From Colletotrichum lupini (lineage: Eukaryota > Ascomycota > Sordariomycetes > Glomerellales > Glomerellaceae), in NCBI RefSeq assembly GCF_023278565.1, contig NC_064672.1, forward strand, positions 682,001 through 746,000: a stretch of 64,000 bases of DNA. The letters run 5' to 3'. Numbering within the stretch: position 1 is the first letter of the stretch; every line of letters begins with the position of its first letter. The notes below the pieces were generated by a model. The model saw only the letters and a list, made by a program, of their open reading frames with translations, ran no database searches and was not told the origin of the DNA. The position numbers and the translations under genes were made by a program. Positions 23,801-36,375 of the stretch are shown here, piece after piece.

Positions 23801-26416
23801 AGAACCAACGTGACATGCCACCTCAAACTTGAATGAGAAGAAAATCCACAATCCACATCCCGGGACTGCCCGGCGTCGAATTTCGGCCGTGGTCATTTTT
23901 GCCATTCGGCTTCTCATGCTGCTCCTCAGCATACCAGCCTGCAACTAGTCTCGCAAGCCTGTAGGCAGTGGGCAGTGACAGGTTCCTTCAGTTCCATCTT
24001 TGGTTTTCTTTCCTAATGTCGAGCCATGATCTCTCACCGTGTCCGTTGGATCCCTCTGTCACTAATCAACTTCTGGAAGGGGTAGCCCGGTCCTCCCCAC
24101 CCTTCCGTGCTAAGATCCGAATAAACCCCGGCCCGAGATCCGCACCACGCCACACGGACTCCCGCTCCGTCCGTCCCATCCCACGGGTACACTCAAACTT
24201 TCAACGACCAGAGGCAAACAGCAGATCATCCGAAACTTCCAGCCAGGCATTTCATCTTCTCCCTCCTGCGTGGTTCCTGTGCAGAGATGCCGGGAGTACA
24301 CTCCCGCCGTGGAGCAATGCGAGATCATTTACGCATAGTCAATGCATACCAAGGCAGGATAATGTTCTGGAATGGACGGAACATACCAGGCGAATCCTCT
24401 CACCCGTGATTGAATAAACAACACCCGCCCTCTTCCCATCCAGCTCGAGCACACAGGACAGAACGGAAGGAAAAGTGAATATGCATAATCGGCAAGGCAG
24501 GATCGGCAGTCCAGAACAGGGACAAGAATGATGCGGATGACATGCTGAGGTTATCTACGACGTTTATCCAAGGTACTTTGCTCAAGTGCACCGGTATCGT
24601 CACAATCCAAAGCTACAGGTACCTCGAATACTTTCTCGCGAACACGGAAGCATGCAAATACCAAGTATTGTCACATGTCCATCTCCCTTCCCTCTGTACC
24701 CCTGCTCGGTTCGTCAGAACGATCTGATACTATATGCCAAGGTGGGCTTACTCGCTAAATGGCGGGCGCGTACATGGCAAAGCACCGCGCCGCCTAACAC
24801 CTTAGTACCTTACCTTGCCGGTCAGATTGGAACCACCGCGACGTCATCCACTTTCCGACTCCTCGGCTCCGGTGGAACTTAGCTCTCCACCACCGACCAT
24901 CACTGTTGAATCCCGTCCTGCCTCTCTACACCCTCCGGAGAATCCGGCAAGCTGCCGGTACCAGACTCCATCAACGCTCCACGTCAATGTCAATTTCACG
25001 AACCTCTACCCAAGTTTACGAGATGACCATAGCAGCATCTGATCCATCACTTCTGCTTCAACCTCCCTCCCATGTCATAGTCACCTAGCATAAAGTTCAA
25101 CAGTCTTTGCAAAAAAGGAGCTTGAAAGCGTTTTGTTTTTATTTCTTTTGTGATCGTCTTTGTTCTTGCCATCCGTACCATGAAGTCTTTGTCGTTAAAA
25201 TTTGGTCGTTATCATCATCATGAGCGTCGCAGAGGCGTCCGCATATAAGATAGGAAAAAGGCGTAGGATCATGAGAAATTCATCATCATCCTCCTCCTCC
25301 TCCTCCCCCCTTTCTCTCTCGCCTATTCTTCTCGCACCAACAGTCTTATCAGCCTCGTTGCCTTCAAACGTCTCTCGTCATGTTATCTTGGTTCTGCCAG
25401 TCTTTCATCATATCCATCGTGCTCTCAGCTTGGCCAAAAGGCCCTCATCCAGTCTCGTCAGATCCTCCCAAAAAGTCGTACGAAAAGCGTAACAATCGTG
25501 AATGAACCCCCTTGGAAAAGGAATCAAGATGTAATTCGAGATGCTGAACCTCTCCCAGGCACCATCAATTTCGTCGGAGATGCAGGAGAAAGAAGAAGAA
25601 AAAAAACGTATGCTTCGCTTTTGAGGCAATGCGTAAGGGGGCGTGGCTCTTCTGGCCGTCTTTAAGCCATCCTCCCACCCCAAATGACCCCCTGATTTTT
25701 GTCTCGAAAACAAGAGCAGAGAATGAAGAAAAATCCAAAATGCCGAGTCCACGTCTCAAGCTCATGTGAGTCTAACCGCCCCATCATCGTCATATGTTCC
25801 AATCTGTGTGGTAATTCGTCATTTTCGAGCAAGCAATGAAGGAAGAATGTGGTTCCAGCTCAGTCGAGGGCGTACCCTGAGCAGGAGGAACAAAATGCGC
25901 AATGCAGAAAGAATTGTCAAGAAGGAAAGATGGTCGGTCGGCCAGAGTCGCCTCCGGTTGTTGATCCGTTCGGATAAATGAAGGACAGCCCCTGACTGGT
26001 ACTGTACAATCCCAGCCAAGCGCGCGGTCATCAAAAAGTCTTGAAAGTAAAGAGAGAAAAAAAGTCGAATCCGAGAATAGGCGACGAGAGAAGAAACGCA
26101 TTTTGTCCGAAATTCGAAGGAGACCGGCCGGAAGAGTTATGAAGTGCAGAAATCAGATGTGCCGCGCGGAAACCATGATTCTAGTTCATTAAGTCGTGAA
26201 GAGTCGTCGCAGTTGGAAAATATGCGTCGCTTTTTGCCCGTTTTGTTTTCTCCCCCAACATCTCTCTTTGACCCTGTGACCTCCCAGAGCAGCCGTCTGG
26301 AGGCGTCGTCTTCTGTCATAGGCTCAATCAGCTGCGAAGCTGTTCCAACTTATAATAGTCGTCGTCTCGAATCCCTGCCGCCACGTAACGCAGGGATTCA
26401 GGCTACCTGCCTATCT
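20810..26416. other. 5.6-kb spacer without recognisable genes
   Basis: The first few hundred bases are the MPG1 leader and promoter. The rest contains only short overlapping open frames without domains, splice-consistent extensions or codon bias like the neighbours. The last kilobase (25.1-26.4 kb) may be 3' untranslated or regulatory DNA of the dsRBD-like gene. Confidence 0.5.
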
Positions 26417-27232
26417 TTAGTCGAAAGAGGCCGTAGAGCTGCTGCTCGAATGGTGACCAGATCGACGGTGGCTGTCTCGCGAGCTGTGACTGGATGATGT
26501 GTAGCGGCTCTTCTTGGAGCGGCGAGCAGGCTCAGTGGCCGGAAGCCCCTGAACGATGCCATTGCGAGCCAGCATGCCGCCGTTGACGGAGAAGTTGCGG
26601 CACACCATGAAGGCACGCATGGCGGCGTTTTCCTGGGCCAACGAGTCGGATTGATACGCGAGATCCGTCTGGTACTCGCGTCCGTTGACCAGAACCAAGC
26701 AGGTGTAGCCGCTGTGATCGCGGTAACACTCGTAAGAAGGGTCGTTCCATCCTCGTCGCCGGCAAAGACCTAGATTGGATCGGTTAGCCCCAGATCTTCT
26801 TCTGCAAGTCATTCTGAGCCAGTCTTGATGGCACAGCTGAGGGAGAACAGCGGATACACGCCTCTCAACGACGTTATGCCATCTGTATCCGAGCCCAATC
26901 CACTCTCACAGACTTTTTTCCCCCTTGCGAACCCTGCATGCCGTTCCTGAAGAGAGCCGCAGCGACAAGCTGACGTCGATCCCCGGACATAATGCCACGT
27001 CCCGACTCGTCGAGAGTCACCACGAAACGGGAGACGCATGTCATTCCCGCCATTGACAGAATGCAGGGGTAGGGCACACGATCTGACCCAGTTCCCCAGG
27101 TCATCATGGACAGCCCCACTTATACGGACAATGGCGATGACGAGGTTCAGGGAAGCATTGGGCTCCAACAATCCATCTACAAAACTCAATTGATGACTTA
27201 CTCTCGAGGTACTGCATGTAGAAGCCTCCCAT
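26417..27232 (-). CDS. Small protein with a single dsRBD-like domain
   Basis: Exon 1 is 27232-27202 (31 nt) and exon 2 is 26769-26417, joined by a 432-nt intron (GTAAGT donor, GGCTAACC branch, TCTAG acceptor). The 127-residue product is almost entirely one domain followed by a tail. Residues 4-70 match the alpha-beta-beta-beta-alpha layout of a double-stranded RNA-binding domain: helix FYMQYLESLCRRRGW, strands PSYECYRDHSGYTCLVLVNGRE, helix LAQENAAMRAFMVCRNFS. The usual lysine-rich loop before the second helix is absent (AQENAAMRA), so RNA binding is not assured. The tail (residues about 92-127) is Ser/Arg/His-rich (SRDSHRRSGHHSSSSS). No catalytic domain is present. A role in RNA silencing or RNA regulation is only a guess. 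Confidence 0.7.
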
Positions 27233-28062
27233 GTTGGCAGTTATTCCCAATGGGTCGATTAAGAGAAGCGGTGGTGGTTCTGAGATGCAGGTCCAGATCC
27301 AGGCGGGGGAGACGGGAAAGACCGTAGCAGGGGAGAGCAGTTGTCTCAGAGCAAGAAGGAAGAAAAAGTGAAGCAATGCGACGAGGGTTGATTCCTATCC
27401 AGACAAGGGGACCAAAGATGCGGACGCCGTGAGATGCAATCGAGCCCAACGGTGAGGCGAGCAGAGAGATCTGTGGTCGGGGATGTGATGGGATGGGATG
27501 GGCTGGGCTGAGCTGGCACGCACTCTACGCACCACGCGCCAAAGCAATGCTGGGAGGGTCGTATGTAAGGCGTAGGGCAGAAATCCGGGGCGTGGTCGAG
27601 GATAGGCAAGTATGTAAGGTATGAGTTGTTCAACGAGATGTAAGGTAGGAGAAAGTGAGCTGGAATCGGCTAAGGTTCTCGATGTTTTCGTGGTTCCCAG
27701 GTTGGAGAAGTAAAAGCCTGAAGAGGTATGGGGGGACAAGATGAAGAAAGTCGGTGGAAGGGGTGTTGATGTGTTGTTACTTGTGCGTGTGTGCGTGTAC
27801 GGAGTATTGAAGGTGGTGTGTGTGGGCGGGTGGTGTTGTAAGTTAAGCTACGTATCCAGGGCTTCCGTCTCTCGGGTTGCAGGAAAGCATCTGAGCCATG
27901 AACGGAGAGACATGTGTCTGCTTTATTGCAGAAAAAAAAAGAGGTGCCTTTCTCTTTTTTTTCTCTCTTTCTCTCTCTCGTGCTTCTGGGCTTGTCAACG
28001 GAACTAGTGCGGGGGCAAGGGGGGAGGGGTGGAGGGGGTGGTGGTGGTGGTCAAGCAACAAC

Positions 28063-28100
28063 AAGTCCAAGTCCAAGTTCAAGTCCAGGTCCAGGTCCAG
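28063..28100. repeat. Hexanucleotide repeat (A[A/G]GTCC)n
   Basis: About six tandem units of AAGTCC/AGGTCC, one with a single T substitution, lie about 830 bp upstream of the dsRBD-like gene. Confidence 0.85.
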
Positions 28101-30632
28101 CATCAACTTGGTAAAGGTACTTGGACATAACATCGACACTATCCGTAGCAGTATGTGGTATTGGAGAGCTTCGGCGGCAACGGCAGCGGCAGGAAAAGGA
28201 AATGAGGGACCAGGCAAGAAAGAGGGGAATGGAGCTGTGTACCTCACTACCTTGGCTAGGAGGAGGAGAAGACAGACGAACGAGGAAAAGGTCAACAAGC
28301 AAGCGACATACAGGGCGTTTCTGTCCGTCTGTTCGGTCAGTCTGCTGCATCTCTGGACTCTGGGCAGGGACGTGAACATGGAAAGCCAGACGCCGAACCG
28401 CCAGGGGGGGAGAGCAAGAGAGGTAGAAAAAAACGGGCACTGCGGAAAGAAGTGCACAATGACAATGGGGGCGCTTCTCTCAATGCCCCCTTCTCTTTTT
28501 TTTCCTCTCTCTCTCTCTTGATTCTTTTTGGTTCGAGATGCAAGCGGCGATGCGGCTCTCGAAAGAGTGTGACCCATGCTTTGCTGCGTTGGCTCGCCTC
28601 GTTGCCAGTTGATAAAAACCGCTGGAGACTAGACAGCTCCACAACGACACACTGAAGAGGGGGGGAGGGGGGTACCAGCATCATCGCTGGGCAAGGGCCC
28701 CAGGGCCAGGGATGGGCGGACGAAGATCTGTCTCTCTGCTGCTGAGACTTGGAGGGAAAGGTCCCCTGCTCGTCCATTAGTCTCCCACTCTCTCCAGTCT
28801 TGCTGGCCCAGTCCCCTGGTCGCTCATCTCGAGGCCCGGTCGTTCGTTGGAGAGTCTGACCTGTAGCAGATGAGTATCGAGGCCTGGACTGGAGAATCGA
28901 CGAGGTATCTCGATAACGTTGCCCCGTACGGGACTTGACCGCAAGGTCCGACATGCTTCGGTCTTCAGATGCGTAGGAGGAGCCACAGAGCTTGTCGCTG
29001 CTCGTGGCGCTTGACGGTCCCGTTCAAGCTTCTCCTTCTAGGGCACTTCGACTTTTCGAAATGTAATCTGTGCTGCCGCCGGTCGTGCCGCCGAACATCG
29101 ACCGACTTACACTTTATTCTGTTTTGGGCCCAGCTTGTGGTTTGCCCACGACATCATCGTCACAAGCAAAGGCGCGCGCCTCTGGTACATGCGTACATGG
29201 TCGAAACTTTGGACGAAGTCTCTCCGACCATGTGGCCCGCCGGGTCGCATAGCGGGCTGCCTTAGCTTCTCTGGGGCTACAGCAGAAATGTCGAGGGCGA
29301 ATTGTGAGACGAAAAGGACTGAGAGAAAAACAAAAAAGAGGAAGAGACTGACGAGGGCTGCAAATCTGCAAAGCCGGTGGCAAAATGGAACCATACGGAC
29401 ATGTAGGACCCCAATCTGGCGAGGCGAGCTGGTCCTCCTCCGGCGGCGCACAAGAGGTCTGGTACGTTGCTGTTACTTGATCGAAGAATCTGCCAAGTAA
29501 CTCTCGTCGAAGAGTTTACTTGACGTGCGGGATACGCTGGTCCCGAGTCCGGGCTTCCATGGCCTTTGATTGAATTGTTTCGGGCTGGCGGCGAGTCAAA
29601 ACGCCAGAGCATGCTTATTTGCTTTTCTGGCTCCTCCGAAGAGGGATGTGCCTAGTAGTGTATAGGAATGCCCTATCCAGTGACCGTGGAGAGGAGAGAA
29701 AGAGACAAAGGATGACTGATGCGAAATCGATGCCCTAAATTTTTCGTGTTAGCGGCGACTACTGCACCTGTAATCAACTATCGAGTAAAGGGCCGGTTGG
29801 CACTTGTGGACAATTCCTCACCAACCTGTCAGACCGTAGACGTGCCGTCTTTGTCGGCTCCATGGTACCGTTGCTGTCATTGTCACCGTCGCTGGTGTTG
29901 TCCAATGTTTCCACCGCTCATTGTTGGTCGTTTTGTCACAGGCCGAGCGCCAATATGTTGTTGTTGAGATATGCCATCCATCGTCATGTATGTACGTATG
30001 AGGCCATGTACATTGCTCGCTACTTTAGGCTTGCGTGCATTTGTTGACTGCGGTCAACGAGCGTCTCTGCGGGGGCAGTAGGACGCATGCGGTGGGTTCG
30101 GACTCGGAGTTGAGCAGAAGAGGACCCCCCAAACCAAGCCAAACGTCGAGATTGAATTCACCATGCCACCCATGACCCATCCTGCTGCTGCTTGCTGCTT
30201 GCTGCTCGCTTGTGTTGCGGGACCCGAGGTTGGGGGATTGGAACCATGAAGAAGAGGAGGTATCCGTACGATGTAAAGCGTCTCCGGCAACTTGGAAGGT
30301 GACATTGTGATACCAAGAGAGAAGGACGATGAACCTAGAAGTCGAAGAATTGGCGTTCGTCTGTGCCATGTCAGGCAAGGCCTGGCCGTGCGCTTCGATG
30401 CTAGCTGGGACAGGGTGAGGACAGCGCCAGGCGCCGGGGCCCACGTTTGGGATCATCGGTGGCTCCCAATGATGTGCAGCGATGGCGGGCGATTCGCACG
30501 GCATCATCAAAGTCAAAACCGCCTGTCGGCCAAAGTCGTCTCGTAGGCTAGCAATTGTATCCAGTCAGAGACGGCCAAAATCGAAATCCTTCTCCAATAG
30601 CTCAGCGAATCACCGGCATAGAAAATGGAGAA

Positions 30633-30648
30633 CCCCCCCCCCCCCCCC
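30633..30648. repeat. C16 homopolymer
   Basis: Sixteen consecutive C residues. The true length may be uncertain because homopolymers are error-prone in sequencing. Confidence 0.9.
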
Positions 30649-32074
30649 TCCGGGGAGCGAGAATGTAGTTATACTCCGGTACAGATACAGACTGGGCTCG
30701 TTGCGGTGACGGATCAAGGTACTGCCCTAGAGCGGCAAATCAGCGCTTGCTGGGCTACCGGCCGTCCGTTGGCTCAGAGTGCGAGCCAGGGTGCCGCCTA
30801 AAATAGAGACCCCCGGAGCGATGAGCGACGAAGGATAGACGACAGCGAGCGAGCGGTAGTCGACGGCGAGACGCTGGGCCTCTAAGGTTGTTCATGGTGC
30901 GGCGGCTGCAACTCCCAGGGTTCCGCCATTACTGATTTTCAAATCCCATGAATGATGGGGGCGACGGCCGCCAGGGAATAAGGTGAAGTCGGTGGCACCT
31001 GGTAACCGAACGGCGGGCCTCCGTTCGAGGTTCAAGGGCCCCCGGCAGGCGGCATCGTCCCCCGCGGGCAGGATTGCAAGGTCGGTGAAGAGGTCATCTC
31101 TCAAGTCTTGTCACCGTGAGCTAAGAGGGTAGCAGACGACGTGCATGAACACTCTGAACGCCGAGAGATGGCTTTGAGAGTGGGTTCGACGGGGGCGGCG
31201 AGATCCATCAACATGGAATAGCTTCCCCCTCTCTGACTTTGAGAACCCGAGCCAATGTTGCTTTCTCACGTCGGAGTGGGATGAGCAGCATGGAATCGAT
31301 AGGGAGGGGGTACGCTGTAATCGGCTCCGCAGGCAAATTATATCTCGCTTGTCCATATGCGAGAAGCATGTCCCTCTGTCCACTTCCCCTCTCTCTGGTA
31401 TATTGCGAGAGTTACAGTGTTCGCCGCAGACTACCTAGATCGAAAAAGGACCCTCTCTCCTGCTGTAAGGTGAAGCAAAAGTTAAATAACTAAAGCGATG
31501 ATGGCGGCGAGTGTGGAGGGGCAGGATAAGAGGAGGAGGGGGGAAGAAAAAAATAAAGCCACGCAAATGCAGACCGTTAGATGGCCGAAAACGGACAACG
31601 ACGGCGACACCACCGAGAGGGGTGTGAGGACGGTGAATACCTAGGCCTGTATGCATTGAAAAGGCCGTGAATGCGTGGTGAGGTCAGGTAAGGTCAGGTA
31701 CCTCCGATGGAGGGGACATGAGGCTATCGGAGGGTTCGAACAAGACGTTGGAGTGGTTGATATTGTGTATTCTGTGTCGTGCTGTTGTTCCGTAGTTGGT
31801 GGATGGTGGGCGTGGGGAAACGAGACGAACGTGACCTCGGTTGTTGTCGAGTATCCGCCGTACGAGGTGAGCGGTAATTACAAGTTGTTGTAGCCGTCGT
31901 CGATGTCGATGTCCCCATCGTCTCCATTTCGTATGTTGTTGGTTGTCGGAAGAGGAGGCGGACGACGTGGTGGTGCAGAGGAGGAGACGAAGAAACTTGG
32001 GTACTTGCACAATCACGTAAGTTCAGTACGTATCTTGGGTACTCGCAGTGGGAAAGAGCAATCTGGAGGCAGTA

Positions 32075-32098
32075 AGGTACCTACCTAGGTAAGGTACC
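32075..32098. repeat. Near-palindrome built from GGTACC and CCTAGG
   Basis: The sequence GGTACCTACCTAGGTAAGG followed by TACC reads almost the same on both strands. Related TCAGGTACCT pieces occur at about 31690, and CTACCTAGGTAAG occurs near 8362. Confidence 0.6.
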
Positions 32099-32272
32099 TG
32101 AGAGAGAATCAGTACGTACTCCGCACCACGGACATGACATGACGGGTACGGATACCTTGGACGTGGGTTGGTGATGTGGGTGCCGGTGCATCAGTACGGA
32201 TCCATGGAGACCTTTGGCAGCAGCAGCAATAACATGTAGTAGCAGCAAGCAGACATACCTACAACAAGTAAG

Positions 32273-32275
<3 letters not shown>

Positions 32276-32311
<36 letters not shown>
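32276..32311. repeat. (CAG)12 microsatellite
   Basis: Twelve uninterrupted CAG triplets in non-coding DNA, flanked by further CAG/GCA fragments and two GGCA units. Expansion-prone sequence, no coding role seen. Confidence 0.95.
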
Positions 32312-32312
<1 letters not shown>

Positions 32313-32644
32313 CAGGCAGACGCAGCGCAACGGCTGGCTGGTGCAAGCGGGCGCGCGCGAAAACGCACAAGTTGCAACTAGGCCGGGCCAAAGCAAGCGC
32401 AGGCCCTTGGGACGCAGACCACACCATGCAATGATGAGCTGGCAGTGCCGCTCGACGGTGTTGCTTTGATGAACCTGGAAGGTAATCCAAGGGAAATCAG
32501 GAAACCAAGCCCGGCGAGACCTCGATCCAAAAGGCAGGGTGTTCTCTCTTGACATGCAATGCACTGGCCTTTTTTCTGCTTTCCACACCCCTCGCCCATC
32601 TTTGCCGCGTCTCTCTCTCTCTCTTTCTCTCTCGATCTCTCTTC

Positions 32645-32645
<1 letters not shown>

Positions 32646-32673
<28 letters not shown>
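32646..32673. repeat. (TG)14 microsatellite
   Basis: Fourteen TG dinucleotides, preceded by a CTCT-rich tract (about 32611-32640). Confidence 0.9.
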
Positions 32674-32675
<2 letters not shown>

Positions 32676-33240
32676 TGTATGCGTATGTGCGAATGTGTGT
32701 GTCTCTCTCTCAGTAACCCACCCTGATATCTCAGGTATTTGTGCCTCTGCCTTGAGTCTTGTAAGCCAATTGGTAAATACACCCTTCGTAAAGGCTAGGA
32801 AATCGAAGTGAGAGAGAGGCAGGTAATGTGGTACCTGGCCGTTCGCAACCGCGATCTGTCAATGCAGGTGAGAGAAGCAGAGTCAGATAAGGTCATGCGC
32901 GCAGAGGTCGAGCCACGGCAAGATTGCCGCGGGCCAACTCTTTTCTTGTTATTGATGACTTGTCGTAAGGTAGCTCGTAGCTTGTAGCTCGTTGTTGCTG
33001 CTGCTACGGAGTAGTGGTACTGCTGCTTGGTTCTCCACGGAGCATGGGGAGCCGTCAAGAAGATGAGAAGCAAAGAGGAGGTTGGCGGCGTGCAGCTTGC
33101 AGCTTGCCGCAAGGGGTCGTGTCAGTCAGCGAATCGCCCGTGGCTTCCTTCCCGAATCAATCTGGAAGCACCGTGGAAGGCGCCAACGATGTCATTCACT
33201 CACTCCTCTTACCAATGACTTTTACACTCAATCATGCATT

Positions 33241-33290
33241 CGCTCACTCTCACTCACATCCGTTACTCTCACTCACTCGCCGTGTCACTC
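33241..33290. repeat. (CTCA)n-like imperfect repeat
   Basis: Recurring CTCACT/CACTCA units, imperfect, continuing less regularly on both sides. Confidence 0.6.
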
Positions 33291-36200
33291 ATCTCATCTA
33301 CCTCATCTACAAAGCCACTCACAGCCATCGCTCGATTGCGGCAGGCATCTCACCACCTCACCTGGTTCAACCTGAGCAGGTGATGCCGCCCAGCGCCGAT
33401 TGCCTTACCTCCATGGTCTTTCCCTGAGAAAGTCTCACCAAGCTACTGCAGAGTAGAGCAAAAAGGGTGCTGCTAACTGGTGCTGCTACCAAAGAAAAAG
33501 CCAAACGTCTCTTGCCCGACCTGACAGAGCTAGCTCTTAGTCTCTTAGCGCTCGCCGTAGAAGCCGTCCCCAGATGTGATTCGTCAATTGACCTCTTTCT
33601 GGAACCCTGTCATCTGGATCAATGATCAATCCCAGCTTTTCCCTCTCTCTTACTTCTTTTACTCTCCACACTTTGCTCCACTCCAGCGGCCGGCTCTCAC
33701 GAAGCGGGGACGATGGAGGGGCGTCCGCATGTCTGTTGGCGTGACCTGACTTTTTTGATAGACGGTAGACCCTATCCAAAAAGCCGATGGGACTCTTGTC
33801 GTCTCATGTATTTTGACCATGACACATTACTTTGGCTGACATCGAATGAGAGATGGGATAAATGAACGGACTATGTATGTTCACCTCCTAGGGATCCTGT
33901 CTATACCCGCCTGCCTCACCAAAATCATCTGATTTGAACTCTTCGCTTGCCAAGCGAGTGGGCATCGGAAGACCCCTAGTCAACCAAGATTCCGTATGCC
34001 AACGACGGACCCTTTCTGTGTAGGCTCTGTATTCGTAGTGATACTAAAGTGGAGATATCCTCACTCCGCCCGGAACTGCTTCCGAGACAGAGCTCTCTTG
34101 AGCACTTATTGTTATTATTATCCAAGTCTCTCTCCAGCCCTGCCTTGGCCTAAGAGACGACTCCACTGAGCTTCATTTGTCTTACAATAAATCCCCGGTT
34201 TAACGCGGCTAAACAGAAATCATAGAAGTGACACGATGACCGTGCCGAGGTGTCTCTCACCGTCAATCTCTACAGTCTCTTGTCTCTGCAGACACATCTT
34301 GTAGTACAGAAAGAAGCCAGCTGTGGAACGAAACCAGTGCGTGTCCTCCCAAAGCCAGCATCCATAGCCCGGGGCTTTTTGTGAACCATGGCCTGCGGGA
34401 TCCGGTGGCTCGGGAATACAAGTTTGTGATTACGCTGGCGTCCCCCTTGTGTGCCATGTACTGTAATCTGTATTCGTACCCCGTCTTGGAGCTGAGCCGG
34501 CAGGGTAGCTCTTTCGATGAGGGGTGTGAGGGGCACACCAAAAAAGAGACATCATGGACCCCTCCGTCTCGCCCTCTCTCTCCGGCTCCCTCTCTGCCAC
34601 ATCTCATCCCTGCCCCTCCATTTCGAAGAAGACAACACACCTGGCCTTCTTTCAACGTCATTTGCATCCAGTGGTGGGATGCCATTGGACAGAGCCACCT
34701 CCGATCTGAACGGAAGATAGAGGAGGGTTCGTCAGTGTTGATGAAGGTTCACCGGACCTTTGACAATGGGGGAATGAGGCCGGCCGGCCGCTGACCTCTC
34801 TTGGAAACCTGAGGCCGCACCACATTATTTCACCACCCAGACCAGACCGCTGTTCTATCATTTCCCGCCTGCTGAAGGAGGGTCCATTGAATTTTCATCA
34901 TCACGGCTCGAGTTCACCTGGCGGATCCAGATCCAAAGTCTGGAGCAATTATCTCGTTGCCCGGTGCCCGTTCGAGCAGACCACGACGACGCGTCCTTCC
35001 CAACAATGAGTAGGCAGATCGATTTCAATCAGGACACTGCCCGGCCATACCAAGCGGCCCATGACATGACCTCCCTTCCCGGGTAATTCTTTTCTGATAT
35101 CAAAACAACTCCAAAGAGGAATATCGATAAAAAAGAGGGGCACACTTGCGTCTACCGCAGTAGGTGGCTCATGTATGACAGCAAAGACATCTGCGCCCAG
35201 GCCCTGCGGCGCTGCTGTAAGGCGAGATGCACCAATCGAACCTCGCGTGGCCGCCATGGGTTAGGTCAGTCTGCTGGGATAATCCACCGCGGACTCGCAG
35301 TAGGCAGACATGTCTCTGTCTCTCTCCTTCTCAGCCTGTTCGCCCACGCCTAAGCTATCCGCACACACGCCTACACCTACTACACACCCACAGCTCGCGT
35401 CGATCTAGCTTCTCTGTGCCTTTTTGGCCGGCTCAGGGCTGGACTGAGCAACCTGTCTCAAAATTGTCTCTGCCTTGTGTCTCAGACCTGCCATCCCAAG
35501 ACAAGCATCCAAGTTTCGTTTCTTAACCGTTCCAACTACCTAGCCCCCAAAAGACACACGCGTGGAAGAACAGCCGGCCACACGAGAATGGCACGGCAGA
35601 GGCATCAAAGTGGCGTGTTACAGGTCTCCAATGTCTCTTTAGATTGGTCTGGTTCTTGGTAGGGTGGGAGAATTGATGATGTGCATTCGCTCGCCACAGC
35701 CGCCGCGTCGTGGCGCCGAGAAGCCAGAATAAACAGCAAAGGGGACCCTTGCTTTCGGAAGATGTGTAGTCCCAACCGTTCAGCGCTGTTTTTAAAGAAA
35801 CATGTTGTCCCATTTGCGGTGGGATGTTCAAAGGGCAACACTGGATGCCGACTGGTTCTGCCTGCTCGGCCGGCTTGCTCTGGCCTAGACCAGAAACATT
35901 TGTTCGAAATGTATTACCTCCTGCTGCCATAACACCTCCCTCTTCCTCCCAGTAAACAAGTTGCATGCCGTTTCGCGTGCTGCAGCTGGCGCACGGATTT
36001 CAAATGCAACTCGACCTTTCGGGAGACCCAGCTTGGGAGCTTTCAACATGCACATCCACACAAAGTCTCCTGCGCCGCCGCCATATTGCCGTGATGAGTT
36101 GTTCAAAAGCTCGCACATACGATCCCTGTCTGAGATCTCTTCGCCCCGGGCTCGAAGCTGCAGGCCCGTCGTGTTCGCTCCGCGATCCCACCCTTCCTCA

Positions 36201-36375
36201 TGATTGGGGCCGTCAGTAAGCATGCATGGCACGTTTCCCATCGCCGAGTTCATTTCGGAAGGTCTCCGCCATCACAGTGCCCCTTTTCGCGCGGACCACG
36301 TGATACGGGATTTCGACGTTCTTCCTCCATATATACATAGGGGGGGCGGTCGCCTTCAGGCGGCCTGGTGGCGGG

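Larger units (their letters stand above)
27233..36375. other. 9-kb gene-poor stretch with simple repeats
   Basis: I find no gene I can support. Visible structure is limited to simple repeats (28063-28100, 30633-30648, 32276-32311, 32646-32673, 33241-33290), TACCTAGGTA-type palindromes around 32075-32098, and purine/pyrimidine tracts. The part next to 27232 may be a long leader of the dsRBD-like gene, and the part near 36376 is the 3' flank of the farnesyltransferase gene. Confidence 0.5.

Noticed and set aside
27843..28577. 244-codon minus-strand frame upstream of the dsRBD-like gene
   Set aside because: It is made of low-complexity runs (poly-Arg/Glu, LDLDLNLDLDL from the hexamer repeat), with no domain or codon bias.
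29107..29451. Minus-strand frame with a signal-peptide-like hydrophobic run
   Set aside because: The hydrophobic run comes from a pyrimidine tract, the rest looks random, and no splice or homology support was seen.
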